This document shows, piece by piece, positions 26,671 to 35,875 of a DNA stretch of 64,000 nt (its first letter is position 1; the number at the start of each line of letters is the position of its first letter). This DNA comes from Stigmatella erecta (lineage in GTDB: Bacteria; Myxococcota; Myxococcia; Myxococcales; Myxococcaceae), in assembly GCF_900111745.1 (NCBI RefSeq), contig NZ_FOIJ01000010.1, positions 62,001-126,000 on the forward strand, written 5' to 3'. The notes under the pieces are model-generated. The model saw nothing but the letters and a program-made list of their open reading frames with translations, was not told the DNA's origin and searched no databases. Both the position numbers and the translations under genes were made by a program.

Positions 26671-27693
26671 ATGACGAGACCTGTCACGCTGTTCACCGGC
26701 CAATGGGCCGACCTGCCCCTCTCCGAACTCGCACCGCTGGCCCGGCGCATGGGCTACGACGGCCTGGAGCTGGCCTGCTGGGGCGACCATTTCAACGTCC
26801 AGGAGGCGCTCGCCTCCAAGACGTACGCGAAGGACAAGCACGCCCTGCTGGAGTCCCATGGCCTGAAGTGCTTCGCCATCGGCAACCACCTGGTGGGGCA
26901 GGCCGTTTGCGACCTCATCGACGAGCGGCACCAGTCCATCGTCCCCGCGCACGTGTGGGGAGATGGAGACCCGGAGGGCGTGCGCCAGCGCGCGGCCCAG
27001 GAGATGAAGGACACGGCCCGGGCCGCCGCCGCCTTCGGGGTGAAGACCGTCACCGGCTTCACCGGCTCGTCGGTGTGGCACGCCACCTATGCCTTCCCGC
27101 CCACCTCGCAGGCGTTCTGGGACAAGGGCTTCGCCGACTTCGGCCGCCGCTGGACGCCGATTCTGGACACGTTCGAGGCGCAGGGCGTGCGCTTTGCGCT
27201 GGAGGTCCACCCGACGGAGATCGCCTTCGACATCGCCTCGGCCCAGCGCGCCATCGAGGCGGTGAAGGGGCACCGCTGCTTCGGCTTCAACTTCGACCCG
27301 AGCCACCTCGGCTACCAGGGCGTGGACTACGTGAAGTTCATCCGCACGTTCGCGGACCGCGTGTTCAACGTCCACATGAAGGACGTGTGGTGGGGCCGGG
27401 GCGATGGCACGGTGGGCGTGTTCGGCGGCCACACGAGCTTTGGAGATCCGCGCCGCAACTGGGACTTCCGCAGCCTGGGCCGGGGGATGATCGACTTCGA
27501 GTCCGTCATCGTCGCGCTCAATGACATCCAGTACGCGGGGCCCCTGAGCGTGGAGTGGGAGGACAGCCGGATGGACCGGGTGCACGGGGCCACCGAGAGC
27601 GCGGCCTTCTGCAAGCGGCTCGACTTCCCCGCCGCGGCGGGCGCGTTCGACGCCGTGTTCGACAAGGACAAGCAAGCGCGGGCGGGCGGATGA
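26671..27693 (+). CDS. Sugar phosphate isomerase/epimerase-like TIM barrel
   Basis: 340 residues of the AP-endonuclease-2/xylose-isomerase-like superfamily. Likely metal ligands appear in the expected order: Glu in [10 protein letters not shown], Asp and His in [10 protein letters not shown], His in NVHMKDVW, and Glu in SVEWED. Relatives include IolE, IolI and hexulose epimerases. It is 31 nt behind the binding protein and its stop overlaps the start of the dehydrogenase gene (ATGA), so it should act on the imported sugar or its oxidised product. Confidence 0.85.
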   Translation: MTRPVTLFTGQWADLPLSELAPLARRMGYDGLELACWGDHFNVQEALASKTYAKDKHALLESHGLKCFAIGNHLVGQAVCDLIDERHQSIVPAHVWGDGDPEGVRQRAAQEMKDTARAAAAFGVKTVTGFTGSSVWHATYAFPPTSQAFWDKGFADFGRRWTPILDTFEAQGVRFALEVHPTEIAFDIASAQRAIEAVKGHRCFGFNFDPSHLGYQGVDYVKFIRTFADRVFNVHMKDVWWGRGDGTVGVFGGHTSFGDPRRNWDFRSLGRGMIDFESVIVALNDIQYAGPLSVEWEDSRMDRVHGATESAAFCKRLDFPAAAGAFDAVFDKDKQARAGG

Positions 27694-28856
27694 GCACCCA
27701 GCCCGAACGCAAGCTGCGGTACGCGATGGTGGGCGGTGGGCGCGACGCGTTCATCGGCTCGGTGCACCGCCGGGCCATGGCCCTGGATGGGCAGATGGAG
27801 CTGGTGGCGGGCGCGCTCTCGTCCAACCCGGACAAGGCGCGGGCCTCGGGCAGGGACTTGGGCCTGTCCCCGGAGCGCAACCACGGCCGGTGGGAGGACC
27901 TGCTGGCCGACGAGCTGACGCGCCCGGTGGAGGAGCGCATCGACTTCGTCTCCATCGTCACGCCCAACCACGTGCACTTCCCGGTGGCGAAGGCCTTCGC
28001 CGCGGCGGGGATTCACGTGGTGTGTGACAAGCCGCTCGTGCACACGCGCGCGCAGGCGGACGAGCTGGTGCGCACGGTGGAGCAGACCGGCGTGGTGTTC
28101 GGCGTCACCTACAACTACACCGGCTATCCGATGGTGCGCGAGGCGCGCGAGCTGGTGCGGCGCGGCGTGCTCGGCGAGTTGCGCAAGGTGGTCGTCGAGT
28201 ACAACCAGGGCTGGCTCGCCACGCACGTGGAGGGCCAGGGCAACAAGCAGGCCGGCTGGCGCACGGATCCGGAGCGGAGCGGGGCGGCCGGGGCCATCGG
28301 CGACATCGGCTCGCACGCGGAGAATCTGGCCGCCACCGTCACGGGCCTGGAGCTGGAGGCGATCTGCGCGGACCTGGGGGCCCTGGTGCCGGGGCGCCGG
28401 CTCGATGACGACGCCAGCCTGCTGCTGCGCTGGCGCGGCGGGGTGCGCGGGGTGCTGACGGCCTCGCAGATCGCCGCCGGGGTGGAGAACGACTTGCGGC
28501 TGCGCGTGTTCGGCTCGGCGGGCTCGCTCGACTGGCGGCAGGAGAACCCGAACGAGCTGGTGCACGCGCCGCTCGATGGGCCCAAGCGCATCCTCACGCG
28601 GGGCTCGCCCTGGCTGAGCGAGTCCTCGCGCCGGGCGTGCCGGGTGCCGTCGGGCCACCCCGAGGCGTTCATCGAGGCGTTCGCCAACGTGTACCTGGGC
28701 GTCGCGGCGGACATCCGGGCCCGGCTCGCCGGGGTGGCGGCGGATCCGCTCGCCGCCGACTACCCCCGGCTCGCGGACGGCGTGCGCGGGGTGCGCTTCA
28801 TCGAGAAGACGGTGGAGTCGGCGGCCAGCAAGCTCAAGTGGACGCCGATGGCGTGA
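27690..28856 (+). CDS. Gfo/Idh/MocA-family sugar dehydrogenase
   Basis: 388 residues. The N-terminal Rossmann fold has [21 protein letters not shown] and the substrate/cofactor motif CDKPLVHT (EKP-like, with D in place of E). The C-terminal half includes [19 protein letters not shown], carrying the conserved His of the family active site. NAD(P)-dependent oxidation of an inositol-like or sugar substrate is expected. ATG 27690 overlaps the previous stop. Its 3' end overlaps that of the convergent terpene synthase gene by 23 nt. Confidence 0.88.
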   Translation: MSTQPERKLRYAMVGGGRDAFIGSVHRRAMALDGQMELVAGALSSNPDKARASGRDLGLSPERNHGRWEDLLADELTRPVEERIDFVSIVTPNHVHFPVAKAFAAAGIHVVCDKPLVHTRAQADELVRTVEQTGVVFGVTYNYTGYPMVREARELVRRGVLGELRKVVVEYNQGWLATHVEGQGNKQAGWRTDPERSGAAGAIGDIGSHAENLAATVTGLELEAICADLGALVPGRRLDDDASLLLRWRGGVRGVLTASQIAAGVENDLRLRVFGSAGSLDWRQENPNELVHAPLDGPKRILTRGSPWLSESSRRACRVPSGHPEAFIEAFANVYLGVAADIRARLAGVAADPLAADYPRLADGVRGVRFIEKTVESAASKLKWTPMA

Positions 28857-29889
28857 CGGCCGCGCGGGAAGGCCTCGCTTCGCCGAAGCGATGGCCGTCC
28901 TGGCGCACGAGGGCATGGTGGAAGTCGTGGTGGGCGTAGAAGCCACAGGCGAAGGCCACGGCATTCACGATGGTTTGCGTGGCCCGGCAGCCCGCGGTGG
29001 CCTCCTCGCCGCCGAGCTGGCTGCACCGCTCCATCGCCCCCAGGAGGTGGGCCCTCACCTCCGCGCGGCCCCGCTCCAGGGCGGCGGTGGGGGCCGTGCC
29101 GTGCTGGGCCATTCCCTCGCGCTGAAGGAGGATGAGGGAGTTGAGCTTGCCCTCGGCCAGCTCCTTCTCGTAGCTGCGCAGATCATTGGCCAGGCGGATG
29201 CTGACGGCCGCCTCGTGCCCCAGCCCCATGAAGTGGGGCAGGCGCGGCACGATGGCCGCATCGCGGGTGGCCATCAACACGCTCAGGTAGATGGGCAGCG
29301 TGCCGGTGGTGAAGCAGGCCGCCTTCTCCAGATACTCCTGGAGCGAAGGGGCGGGGCCCGGCGGTGACTGGCGGTGGAGGCGGCTCCACTCCGTCTCGAG
29401 CTGCATCCCCCGCAGGAAGTCCCGCAGCGATTGCGCCAGGGGCGCGCGCAGGGCGGAGAAGAGGGGAAGCGGGGCCAGCCCGTCCCGGATGTCCCGTATG
29501 GCCTGGAGCAGGGGCTCCCCGTGGGGAGCGGCGTCCTCGGGGGCTTCGAGCCAGGACACCGCCTGCTCGAACCGGGCCCAGAGCGAGAGGGGAGCGCCGT
29601 CCTCTGGACCGGGGGACCGCTCGTCGCAGAGATCATCCACGGCGAAGAGCCACAGGAAGAGACACCCGGTGGGCAGCAGCTCACGCGGGCTCAGGAAGGG
29701 GGCCGAGGCGGCCAGGGTCAAGCTGATCTGCGGCACGCGGGCGGGCCGGAGGAGGGCCGGGTACTTCGCGCACCAGGCGGCCAGAGACGCGGACAGCTCC
29801 TGGGTGAGGGCGAAGATGTGCTCGCACTCGGGGCCAGGGAGACTGTCGAGAAACGTGCTGCGCAGGAGGTTCTCAGGGCGGGAGGACAT
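28834..29889 (-). CDS. Class I terpene synthase
   Basis: 351 residues from ATG 29889. It has both metal-binding motifs of bacterial terpene cyclases: the aspartate-rich DDLCDE (about 85-90) and the NSE triad NDLRSYEKE (N about 235, S 239, E 243), followed by a helix with RxxY-like [15 protein letters not shown]. It should cyclise a linear prenyl diphosphate using magnesium. Length is right for a single-domain sesquiterpene-type enzyme. No P450 or methyltransferase is adjacent. A frame-open extension to 29931 exists; the binding site is weak for both starts. Confidence 0.78.
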   Translation of the reverse strand: MSSRPENLLRSTFLDSLPGPECEHIFALTQELSASLAAWCAKYPALLRPARVPQISLTLAASAPFLSPRELLPTGCLFLWLFAVDDLCDERSPGPEDGAPLSLWARFEQAVSWLEAPEDAAPHGEPLLQAIRDIRDGLAPLPLFSALRAPLAQSLRDFLRGMQLETEWSRLHRQSPPGPAPSLQEYLEKAACFTTGTLPIYLSVLMATRDAAIVPRLPHFMGLGHEAAVSIRLANDLRSYEKELAEGKLNSLILLQREGMAQHGTAPTAALERGRAEVRAHLLGAMERCSQLGGEEATAGCRATQTIVNAVAFACGFYAHHDFHHALVRQDGHRFGEARPSRAAVTPSAST

Positions 29890-29981
29890 GGGGACGGCCT
29901 GAATCCGGAAGGGGTGAGGACAGCGGCGCAAGGCTCAGATGTCGTGAGCCGGGGCGGCGTGGCTCTCTCCCCTGGGATGTC

Positions 29982-31052
29982 TCAGATTGACACCACGCTG
30001 ACGAGCCCAAGCCCGTCGAGCACACACTCGAAGTGTTCGCCGCCATCCTGTGTCAGCCAGACGGAGCCGTCCGTCAATCCAACGCAAAACGTTTCCGGAT
30101 CCCGCGGATCGCCACACGCCGTCCAGCTGCCCCCGGGGATGAAGGGAGTGTTGCCCACGCGGCGCCAGCTCAAGCCCTGGTCATCGCTGCGGAAGAGGGC
30201 GCCGTCCGCCCCGCCGCCCCGCTGGAACCAGGAGGGGGGGGCGTTCCGGGTCCCGAAGACATAGAGCGTCCGGGGGCGGGCCGGATGCAGGACGAGGGGC
30301 GACAGATAGCTCCGGTCGAGCCCTGCGTTCGAGGCGGAGAAGTGCGCGCCCCCATCCTCACTTCGGAAGAAGCCGTAGCCGCTCGTCGAGAGCAAGACGT
30401 GGGGTTGGCCCGGCGCGAAGAGGACAGCGTGCGAGTCGAACGCTGGACCCTCGGTGAGGTTCGTCCAGCTCTTCCCCCCATCCCAGCTGAGCACGAGCCA
30501 GCCCTCCTCGATGGCGGCGGCGAGGGCCTGGGGCCGCTCGGGATCCAATCCAATGCCTCGCACGCGGGGCTCATACGGCGGATTGGGGGAGGTCCACTCG
30601 CCGTACCGGGGCAAGGACGACAGGGGCGCGCAGGGCTCCCAGGCGGTGGCGTCTGGGCGCTTGCGGTAAATGGCTGCGGGCTCGGTGCCCGCGTACAGCA
30701 CGCCGGTGATGGGGTGCTGGACCAGGGACCAGATCCGCGAGGAGCCGAGCCCCTGGCTGTCGGGAACCCACGTGGTGCCGCCGTCCTCGCTGCGGAAGAC
30801 ACCCGCGGCCTCGGTGCCCACGTAGAGCCAGCCTGGGCGCTGGGAGTCCACGATGAGGCCCCCCTTGGGCATGTCCGCGGTGACACCCACGGAGCTGCCC
30901 CGGAACATGGACTGCAGGGCGGAAGTGGTGTGCCGGGCCGAGGCCTCTACCGGAAGGCGGCCCAGGGGCGTGGGGACATAGCGGCCACTCACGTGCCGGG
31001 CCACGAAGAGGCCGCGGGTCGCACCCACGTAGATGTCAGGAAAGGGGCTCAT
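29982..31052 (-). CDS. BNR/sortilin-type beta-propeller protein
   Basis: 356 residues with no signal peptide. Repeating Asp-box motifs are visible (SEDGGTTWVP, SWDGGKSWTN, SEDGGAHFS, SDDQGLSWRR, TQDGGEHFE), each roughly 50-60 residues apart, with intervening LYVGT/LYAGT strands. This gives a five- to seven-bladed propeller like the Vps10/sialidase-related exo-alpha-sialidase proteins. There is no clear catalytic set, so it is probably a binding protein. Transcribed away from the deaminase module. Confidence 0.75.
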   Translation of the reverse strand: MSPFPDIYVGATRGLFVARHVSGRYVPTPLGRLPVEASARHTTSALQSMFRGSSVGVTADMPKGGLIVDSQRPGWLYVGTEAAGVFRSEDGGTTWVPDSQGLGSSRIWSLVQHPITGVLYAGTEPAAIYRKRPDATAWEPCAPLSSLPRYGEWTSPNPPYEPRVRGIGLDPERPQALAAAIEEGWLVLSWDGGKSWTNLTEGPAFDSHAVLFAPGQPHVLLSTSGYGFFRSEDGGAHFSASNAGLDRSYLSPLVLHPARPRTLYVFGTRNAPPSWFQRGGGADGALFRSDDQGLSWRRVGNTPFIPGGSWTACGDPRDPETFCVGLTDGSVWLTQDGGEHFECVLDGLGLVSVVSI

Positions 31053-31168
31053 GGCGCCTCACTGAGACGGCGTTCGTCACAAAACGCCATGTCCTGGTTT
31101 CAACCTTCGGGCATCACACCGAGTGAGAGTCACAAGGGCGGGCAAGAAGGCAAGCCCACTGCTTGTTG

Positions 31169-31351
31169 CTACTTCTCGTCCTCCGATGGGCGAGGCGAAG
31201 CGCCTTCGAAGGCCGTCTCACGGACGAGCTGTTCTCCGACGGAGCCATAGCGCATCCATTCGGGCCAATTCTCCAGCTTCCTGCGGTTTCGCTCCAAGGA
31301 TTCTCGGAACTGAGCCTTCGCGTCCGAGTCACGGTCTTTGCTCGTGGTCAC
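31169..31351 (-). CDS. Small charged protein coupled to the dCTP deaminase
   Basis: 60 residues from a GTG start whose first base pairs overlap the stop of the deaminase gene (GTGA at 31348-31351). Highly charged and probably helical (KAQFRESLERNRRKLENWPEWMRYGSVGEQLVRETAF), with no signal or membrane segment. The overlap argues for co-translation and a shared function, for example as a regulatory or antitoxin-like partner. No family is recognised. Confidence 0.6.
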   Translation of the reverse strand: MTTSKDRDSDAKAQFRESLERNRRKLENWPEWMRYGSVGEQLVRETAFEGASPRPSEDEK

Positions 31352-32850
31352 GCTGGGTCTCCTAGTAGCTGGTGGGTCTTCAGTAGCTCAAGAAGCTCTG
31401 CGGAGGCGAGGACTTCCTTCTGCAGGTAAGAGTAGGGTTGAAGCGGGATTCGGGGAGTCGTCTTCGCGGTAGGCCATGCGACAGAGTCGCCTTCAGCTGT
31501 CTTCCGGGAGATGGGCTGCCCAGAGCTTAACTTCATGGAGAACAAATCGAAGAACCGCCGGGGTCCTACTCCCACAAACGGTATGAAGACCACCTTGTCC
31601 TCGACCTGGTCTCCATCGGAGAGGAGGAGCGAATCACCGTGGAGCTTGGCCGCATGGCTCTTCGGGTAGGGCTCCACGAAGTAGACCGTCTTGACACCCG
31701 CCGCGACGATATGCTTGGCGCAGTTGTGGCAGGGGAATGTGGTCGTGTAGAGGAGCGTCCCCACGGTGCTGACCCCGATGCGCGCACAGGCCATGAAGGC
31801 CGCCATCTCCGCGTGGACATCGCGGCTGTACTCCGTGATGTCCATCACGCCTGTGTCCTTCAGGAGTGCCCGGCCCTCCGTGTAAAGGTCATCATCCGAC
31901 TTGCCCTCGCAGCCGGGCCTCATCTTCCGCATCAGGGCGATGACGAGTTTGCGCTTCATCAGATCATTGGCATCGCTGCCCATGGCGATGTCCCGGAAGT
32001 CGTTCTGGCTTGGCCAGTACTGGCCACCGCCGAACCCGGGTGCATCATTGGCTCCAATCGCGAGGACATCGCCGAGGTGATTGGTGATCACGGCCCCCAC
32101 CTGCCGGGCGAGGCTGCCTGAACGCAGCGCTGCGCTGAAGGCGAGGAACATTCCATGCTCTTCCTGCGTCGGCGTGATGTGAGGTGCTCCAAAGACAAGT
32201 TCCACGAAGCGATGCAACTGGTCTCGCGTCCGCTCCTCGTTGCCCGTCATGGGGATGAACACGTCACTCATCTCGAAGACGTCGCGGGTGGGTTGGCCGT
32301 GCTCCTCCTTCTCGTACTCGTCCCGGGCGACAAGGTCGATGGCCTCTTTTTCCGGCATCAGTCTCCGGTCGATGAGATTCCGTAAGCGAACGGGCTCAGG
32401 AGAGAAAATGCCGATGAGAAAGAAGCCTGGGCCGTAGATGCGGCGGAGCGTGCGCACTTCCTCTGGGTGCTTCAGCGAATGGATGATGTGGGCCCTGTGA
32501 GGCAAAGGGCGGTCTCGATTTTCGATGCTGGCCGTCCGGCTTGTCAGGATGTGATCAGCCGCATACAGGGCGAAGATGTCATTTCGTTTCGTCCGCTCGC
32601 GGAGTTCATTGCCTGCATCGATCGACGTGCGGATGCGGTCGGCTTCCGGAGCGGTTTTCACCAGGATCTCAAGCTCGACCTTGCTCAAGAAGTCGCTGAG
32701 CTTCACCGCCACGGGTTCATACTGAAAGCGTTGAAGTCCTTCGCGCATGAAGGTCTCGATGCGGCGGAGGTCTGTTCCCAAGGGGCCTACGAGGCCAAAG
32801 ACCAGCTCAGACCGTTTCCGATCGATGGATTCCAGCGTTTCCTGCTCCAT
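31348..32850 (-). CDS. Anti-phage dCTP deaminase (AvcD/DCD type)
   Basis: 500 residues in two parts. The N-terminal half looks like a P-loop-derived NTPase (FGLVGPLGTDL at 18-28, a family-typical loop without GK[ST]). The C-terminal half is a zinc cytidine/deoxycytidylate deaminase: HAE at 346-348 (zinc His and catalytic Glu) and PCHNC at 373-377 (zinc Cys 374 and 377). Proteins with this fusion defend against phage by depleting dCTP during infection. Composition is less GC-rich than flanking genes. A perfect -35 box lies upstream. A coupled 60-residue ORF follows. Assignment to the defence family is strong on architecture; activity is inferred. Confidence 0.82.
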   Translation of the reverse strand: MEQETLESIDRKRSELVFGLVGPLGTDLRRIETFMREGLQRFQYEPVAVKLSDFLSKVELEILVKTAPEADRIRTSIDAGNELRERTKRNDIFALYAADHILTSRTASIENRDRPLPHRAHIIHSLKHPEEVRTLRRIYGPGFFLIGIFSPEPVRLRNLIDRRLMPEKEAIDLVARDEYEKEEHGQPTRDVFEMSDVFIPMTGNEERTRDQLHRFVELVFGAPHITPTQEEHGMFLAFSAALRSGSLARQVGAVITNHLGDVLAIGANDAPGFGGGQYWPSQNDFRDIAMGSDANDLMKRKLVIALMRKMRPGCEGKSDDDLYTEGRALLKDTGVMDITEYSRDVHAEMAAFMACARIGVSTVGTLLYTTTFPCHNCAKHIVAAGVKTVYFVEPYPKSHAAKLHGDSLLLSDGDQVEDKVVFIPFVGVGPRRFFDLFSMKLSSGQPISRKTAEGDSVAWPTAKTTPRIPLQPYSYLQKEVLASAELLELLKTHQLLGDPA

Positions 32851-32913
32851 GGCTGAGCCTCCCCACTGGGTTCCGGCGGTGGGCTCGAATCATGAGGCCA
32901 CAAACGCCGCATC

Positions 32914-32943
32914 CGACTCCACGGGTAGGATGGCTTGGACGCA
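32914..32943 (-). promoter_or_regulatory. Promoter of the dCTP deaminase gene
   Basis: On the minus strand TTGAC(A) is followed about 18 bases later by CATCCT, roughly 70 bases before the ATG at 32850. The -35 box is perfect, the -10 box only fair. In Vibrio relatives an inhibitory RNA (AvcI) is encoded next to the gene; the 130 bp here show no obvious structured RNA. Confidence 0.35.
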
Positions 32944-32982
32944 GGAAGGCTGTCAAATGAGAAGGAAAAGTTCTTCGCTTCG

Positions 32983-34134
32983 CTAGTGCGAGGGTGCCTG
33001 GACGAGGACGAGCTCGGGCGTGCGCGTGGGCGGGTGCCGCTGCTCCTGGTCCGGCGTGGGCCGCCGGGTCCGCATGAGCGGCTCCAACTGCACGGGCCGG
33101 CGCGACACGGCGGACTCGTACAGGGCGGAAATGATGCGCACGTCCGCCAGCCCCTCCCAGCCGTCCGGCTCGGGCTCCCGGCCCTCCAGGATGCAGTCGC
33201 TGAAGGTGATGAGCTCCGGGGCGAGCTGGTCGCGGGACGGCGCCTTGCCCCGGCGCGTCTTCCCCTGGCGCTTCAGCGTCCAGTGGATGGGGCCTTTGAC
33301 TTCATAGGCGTTCTCCAGGTGCAGCTCCCCCTCGGTGCCCACGAGCCGGTAGGTGGCTACCGCCTCCGCGCCGAAGCTCACGTTGAACGCCGCCAGCTTC
33401 CCTTCCGGGAAGCGCATCACCACCGAGGCCGCCTCCTCCGTCTCCAGGAAGCGGGGGTCCCCGCTCCAATCGCAGAAGGCGAAGACTTCAATGGGCTCGG
33501 CCCGGAACAGGTAGCGCGCCGCGTTCACGCAGTACACGCCGATGTCCCAGAGCACCCCGCCCCCTTTGTCCGCCTCGGCGCGGATGTTGGGCGTGCGCAG
33601 CTGGAAGCTGAACGTGGAGGTGAAGAGCTTCACCTCACCCAGCTTCCCCTCGCGCACCGCCTTCACCGCCTGGAGGTTCGCCTGTTCGAAGTGCAGCCGG
33701 TAGGCCGTCATCAGCCGCACGTCGTTCTCCGCGCACGCGCGGATCATCTCCCGGCACTCGTCCTCCGTGGTGGCCAGGGGCTTCTCGCACAGCACGTGCG
33801 CCCCGGCCCGCGCCGCGCGCACCGCGTACTCGGCGTGCATCGAGTTGGGCAGGGCGATGTAGACCGCGTCCACCTCGGGCAGGGCCAGGCACTCCTCGAA
33901 CTGCTCATAGCCAAAGACAGGCACCTTGTACTTCGTCCCCAGCGCGCGTGCCTTGCGCGGATCGCCACTCACCAGGGCCACCAGCCGCGAGTTGCCGCGC
34001 GCGTGCGTGAAGGCGGGGAGGATCGACTCCTGCGCGAAGTGCCCCAGGCCCACCACCGCGTAGCCCACCTGCCGCGAGGCCTTGGAGGAAGTCCGCCGCT
34101 GCGTGCTCCGAGTCCCGCTCCGCCGACGTGCCAT
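32983..34134 (-). CDS. Gfo/Idh/MocA-family oxidoreductase (glucose-fructose oxidoreductase-like)
   Basis: 383 residues from ATG 34134, which has GGAGG at the right distance. After a basic 20-residue leader (MARRRSGTRSTQRR) the Rossmann motif GYAVVGLGHFAQESILPAF appears, then CEKPLATT and GGGVLWDIGVYCVNAARYLF with the conserved Asp/Tyr region. The leader has two Arg runs but no hydrophobic core, so Tat export as in Zymomonas GFOR is unlikely. NADP-linked sugar or pseudo-sugar oxidation is expected. A second member of the same family is at 27690-28856. Confidence 0.85.
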   Translation of the reverse strand: MARRRSGTRSTQRRTSSKASRQVGYAVVGLGHFAQESILPAFTHARGNSRLVALVSGDPRKARALGTKYKVPVFGYEQFEECLALPEVDAVYIALPNSMHAEYAVRAARAGAHVLCEKPLATTEDECREMIRACAENDVRLMTAYRLHFEQANLQAVKAVREGKLGEVKLFTSTFSFQLRTPNIRAEADKGGGVLWDIGVYCVNAARYLFRAEPIEVFAFCDWSGDPRFLETEEAASVVMRFPEGKLAAFNVSFGAEAVATYRLVGTEGELHLENAYEVKGPIHWTLKRQGKTRRGKAPSRDQLAPELITFSDCILEGREPEPDGWEGLADVRIISALYESAVSRRPVQLEPLMRTRRPTPDQEQRHPPTRTPELVLVQAPSH

Positions 34135-34244
34135 GCCGTGCCTCCGAAGGCCCCAGGCCCTGCTGCCGGAGGGAAACTCCACATGCCGCCCGGCGGGAGC
34201 AACCCACGGCAAGACGCCTGGCTGCCTGCTCGCGGGCAGGAGGG

Positions 34245-34291
34245 AAAAAAGAGCAAGGGCCCGAGGCAGCGGTTTTCCGTGCCTCAGGCCC
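34245..34291 (-). terminator. Intrinsic terminator of the lipoprotein gene
   Basis: Read on the minus strand, GGGCCTGAGGCA pairs with TGCCTCGGGCCC around an 11-base loop (34257-34291), followed by TTGCTCTTTTTT. It lies 30 bp after the stop at 34321. One of the clearest rho-independent terminators in the window. Confidence 0.8.
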
Positions 34292-34320
34292 TGAATGTCC
34301 CTCACGAGGAGGGAGGCTCA

Positions 34321-34818
34321 CTACTTGGTGGTGTCGGAGTGCTCCATGGAGGAGCCCGGGTGGCTGGTGTTGGCCGGGTCGTCCATCGTGCCGGCGCCGC
34401 CCGTGCCGCTCATGTCATCGGCGGTGTTCGCGGGCGGGGCGTTGTTCAGGTCACCCTTGCTGTCCGTGCCCCCGAACGAGTCGGTGCTGTCCATGCTGCC
34501 GGAGCCGCCGGTGCCGTTCACGTTCGAGCCGGTGTCCGGCTCCACGGGCGTCACCGTGCCCGCGCCCCCGGTTCCGCCGGTGTTGAGGTCCGCCCCGTCA
34601 TCGATGTCCTTGCTCTGGGTGGTGTCCTCCAGGTTCGTGCTGCCGCTCGTGCTGCCCGTGCTGTAGTCGCTCGCCCCCGAGCCGCCCGTGGCAGGCGGCA
34701 GCGTGGTGTCCGCCGGCACGGCCGTACGGTCCATCGCCGCATCGTCATTGCGGTTTTGGCAACCCGTGAACGCCAGAGCGGAGGCCATCGCACCGAGAAC
34801 CATCATTCGCTTGAACAT
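34321..34818 (-). CDS. Gly/Ser/Thr-rich low-complexity lipoprotein
   Basis: 165 residues with a signal peptide and lipobox FTGC (about 17-20). The mature protein is disordered and acidic, dominated by Gly, Ser, Thr, Asp and Asn, with the motif GTGGAGT/GTGGSGS recurring four times. Good GGAGGG binding site. No folded domain is visible. Similar low-complexity lipoproteins are common in myxobacteria; function unknown. It has its own terminator. Confidence 0.7.
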   Translation of the reverse strand: MFKRMMVLGAMASALAFTGCQNRNDDAAMDRTAVPADTTLPPATGGSGASDYSTGSTSGSTNLEDTTQSKDIDDGADLNTGGTGGAGTVTPVEPDTGSNVNGTGGSGSMDSTDSFGGTDSKGDLNNAPPANTADDMSGTGGAGTMDDPANTSHPGSSMEHSDTTK

Positions 34819-34984
34819 GTGTTTACCCTCCCAAGGGGATGTCAGTTCGTTGCCCCCTAAGGCTTGGGTTGATGGGGCCAGATGGCATCCGCCGGGGCCA
34901 GGGGCCCTGTCCGCAGGGCTCCGATGCAGGCGGGCAGGCGAGGGCCGATGGGACTGAAGGCCGGCAAGGGCTTGCCAGGCCCGC

Positions 34985-35875
34985 TCAGCGCCGGCGCCGC
35001 AGCACCATCAGCGCGTACTGGAGCCCTCCATCGAGCATGGCCTGCTGAAGCCGCAGGTGTTCGCGCTGCGAGACGGGCCGCGTGCTGCGCACCGGGCCCG
35101 TGGCAGACACCTCCTCCTGCTCGCGCGCCATCAGGTCCATGGTCAGCGTCCAGAAGTTCACCGTGCGGTAGGCCAGGTCCTGGTACAGCTCCAGCTCCAG
35201 CCCGGCCTGGCTCGCGGCCCGGAGGTACTCGTCCGTGGTGCCGATGCGCGTGCGCCAGTACCGGTCGAAGGGGCCCGCCAGCTCCGGGCGCCCGAGAAAG
35301 CAGTCCATGATGACCACGGTTCCCCCGGGCCGCAGCAGCCGGTGCAGCTGCTGGAACCAGGCCGGGCGGGGCAGGTAGCACGAGCTCTCCACCGCCACCA
35401 CGCGGTCGAAGTAGTCACAGCCCGGCACCTCCAGCGCGTCGCACAGGAGCACCCGCACCCGGTCCGCCACCCCTGCCTGCGCCGCGAAGCGCTGCACCAG
35501 CGGCACGTGCGAGGGCGCGATGGTGACGGCCGTCACGTGGGCCCGGTGCTCGGTGGCCCAGTACAGCGAGCCGCCCCCCAGCCCGCACCCCACATCCATC
35601 ACCCGCTTGCCCGCCCAGGACTCGCTCACCGCGTAGGACATCTCGCGCAGCAGCGCCTCCTGGGCATCGTGGATGCGCACCCGCAGCGCCTGCGCGGTGA
35701 GCCCCGGCGGCGGCATGTCGTCCACCAGGCCCGAGTGGTAGTGCACCCGCGGCCCGGGCCCGTAGCGGCGCAGGATGCCCTCCGTCTTGGCGTCGTAGTA
35801 CGCGGCGATCTCCGTCTGCGCTTCGTTCCTGCCCAGGGCTGGGCTGATGCGCGTGAGCGCGGCTTTGACCGTCAT
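34985..35875 (-). CDS. SAM-dependent methyltransferase (GPP/tocopherol methyltransferase-like)
   Basis: 296 residues. Class I methyltransferase fold with motif I VMDVGCGLGGGSLYWA (about 92-107), an acidic strand end after VTAVTIAPSHV, motif II LCDALEVPG, VVAVESSCYLP and motif III LLRPGGTVVIMDCFL. The substrate-side helices resemble the branch that includes geranyl-diphosphate C-methyltransferase and gamma-tocopherol methyltransferase. It is the last gene of a four-gene operon; its ATG overlaps the stop of the isoprenoid synthase gene, which supports an isoprenoid substrate. Confidence 0.75.
   Translation of the reverse strand: MTVKAALTRISPALGRNEAQTEIAAYYDAKTEGILRRYGPGPRVHYHSGLVDDMPPPGLTAQALRVRIHDAQEALLREMSYAVSESWAGKRVMDVGCGLGGGSLYWATEHRAHVTAVTIAPSHVPLVQRFAAQAGVADRVRVLLCDALEVPGCDYFDRVVAVESSCYLPRPAWFQQLHRLLRPGGTVVIMDCFLGRPELAGPFDRYWRTRIGTTDEYLRAASQAGLELELYQDLAYRTVNFWTLTMDLMAREQEEVSATGPVRSTRPVSQREHLRLQQAMLDGGLQYALMVLRRRR

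Noticed and set aside
32855-32895. tRNA T-arm-like string (TTCGAGCCCACC...) before the dCTP deaminase gene
   Set aside because: The flanking bases do not form a T-stem and no acceptor, D or anticodon arm is present; not a tRNA, and no second copy to call an att site.
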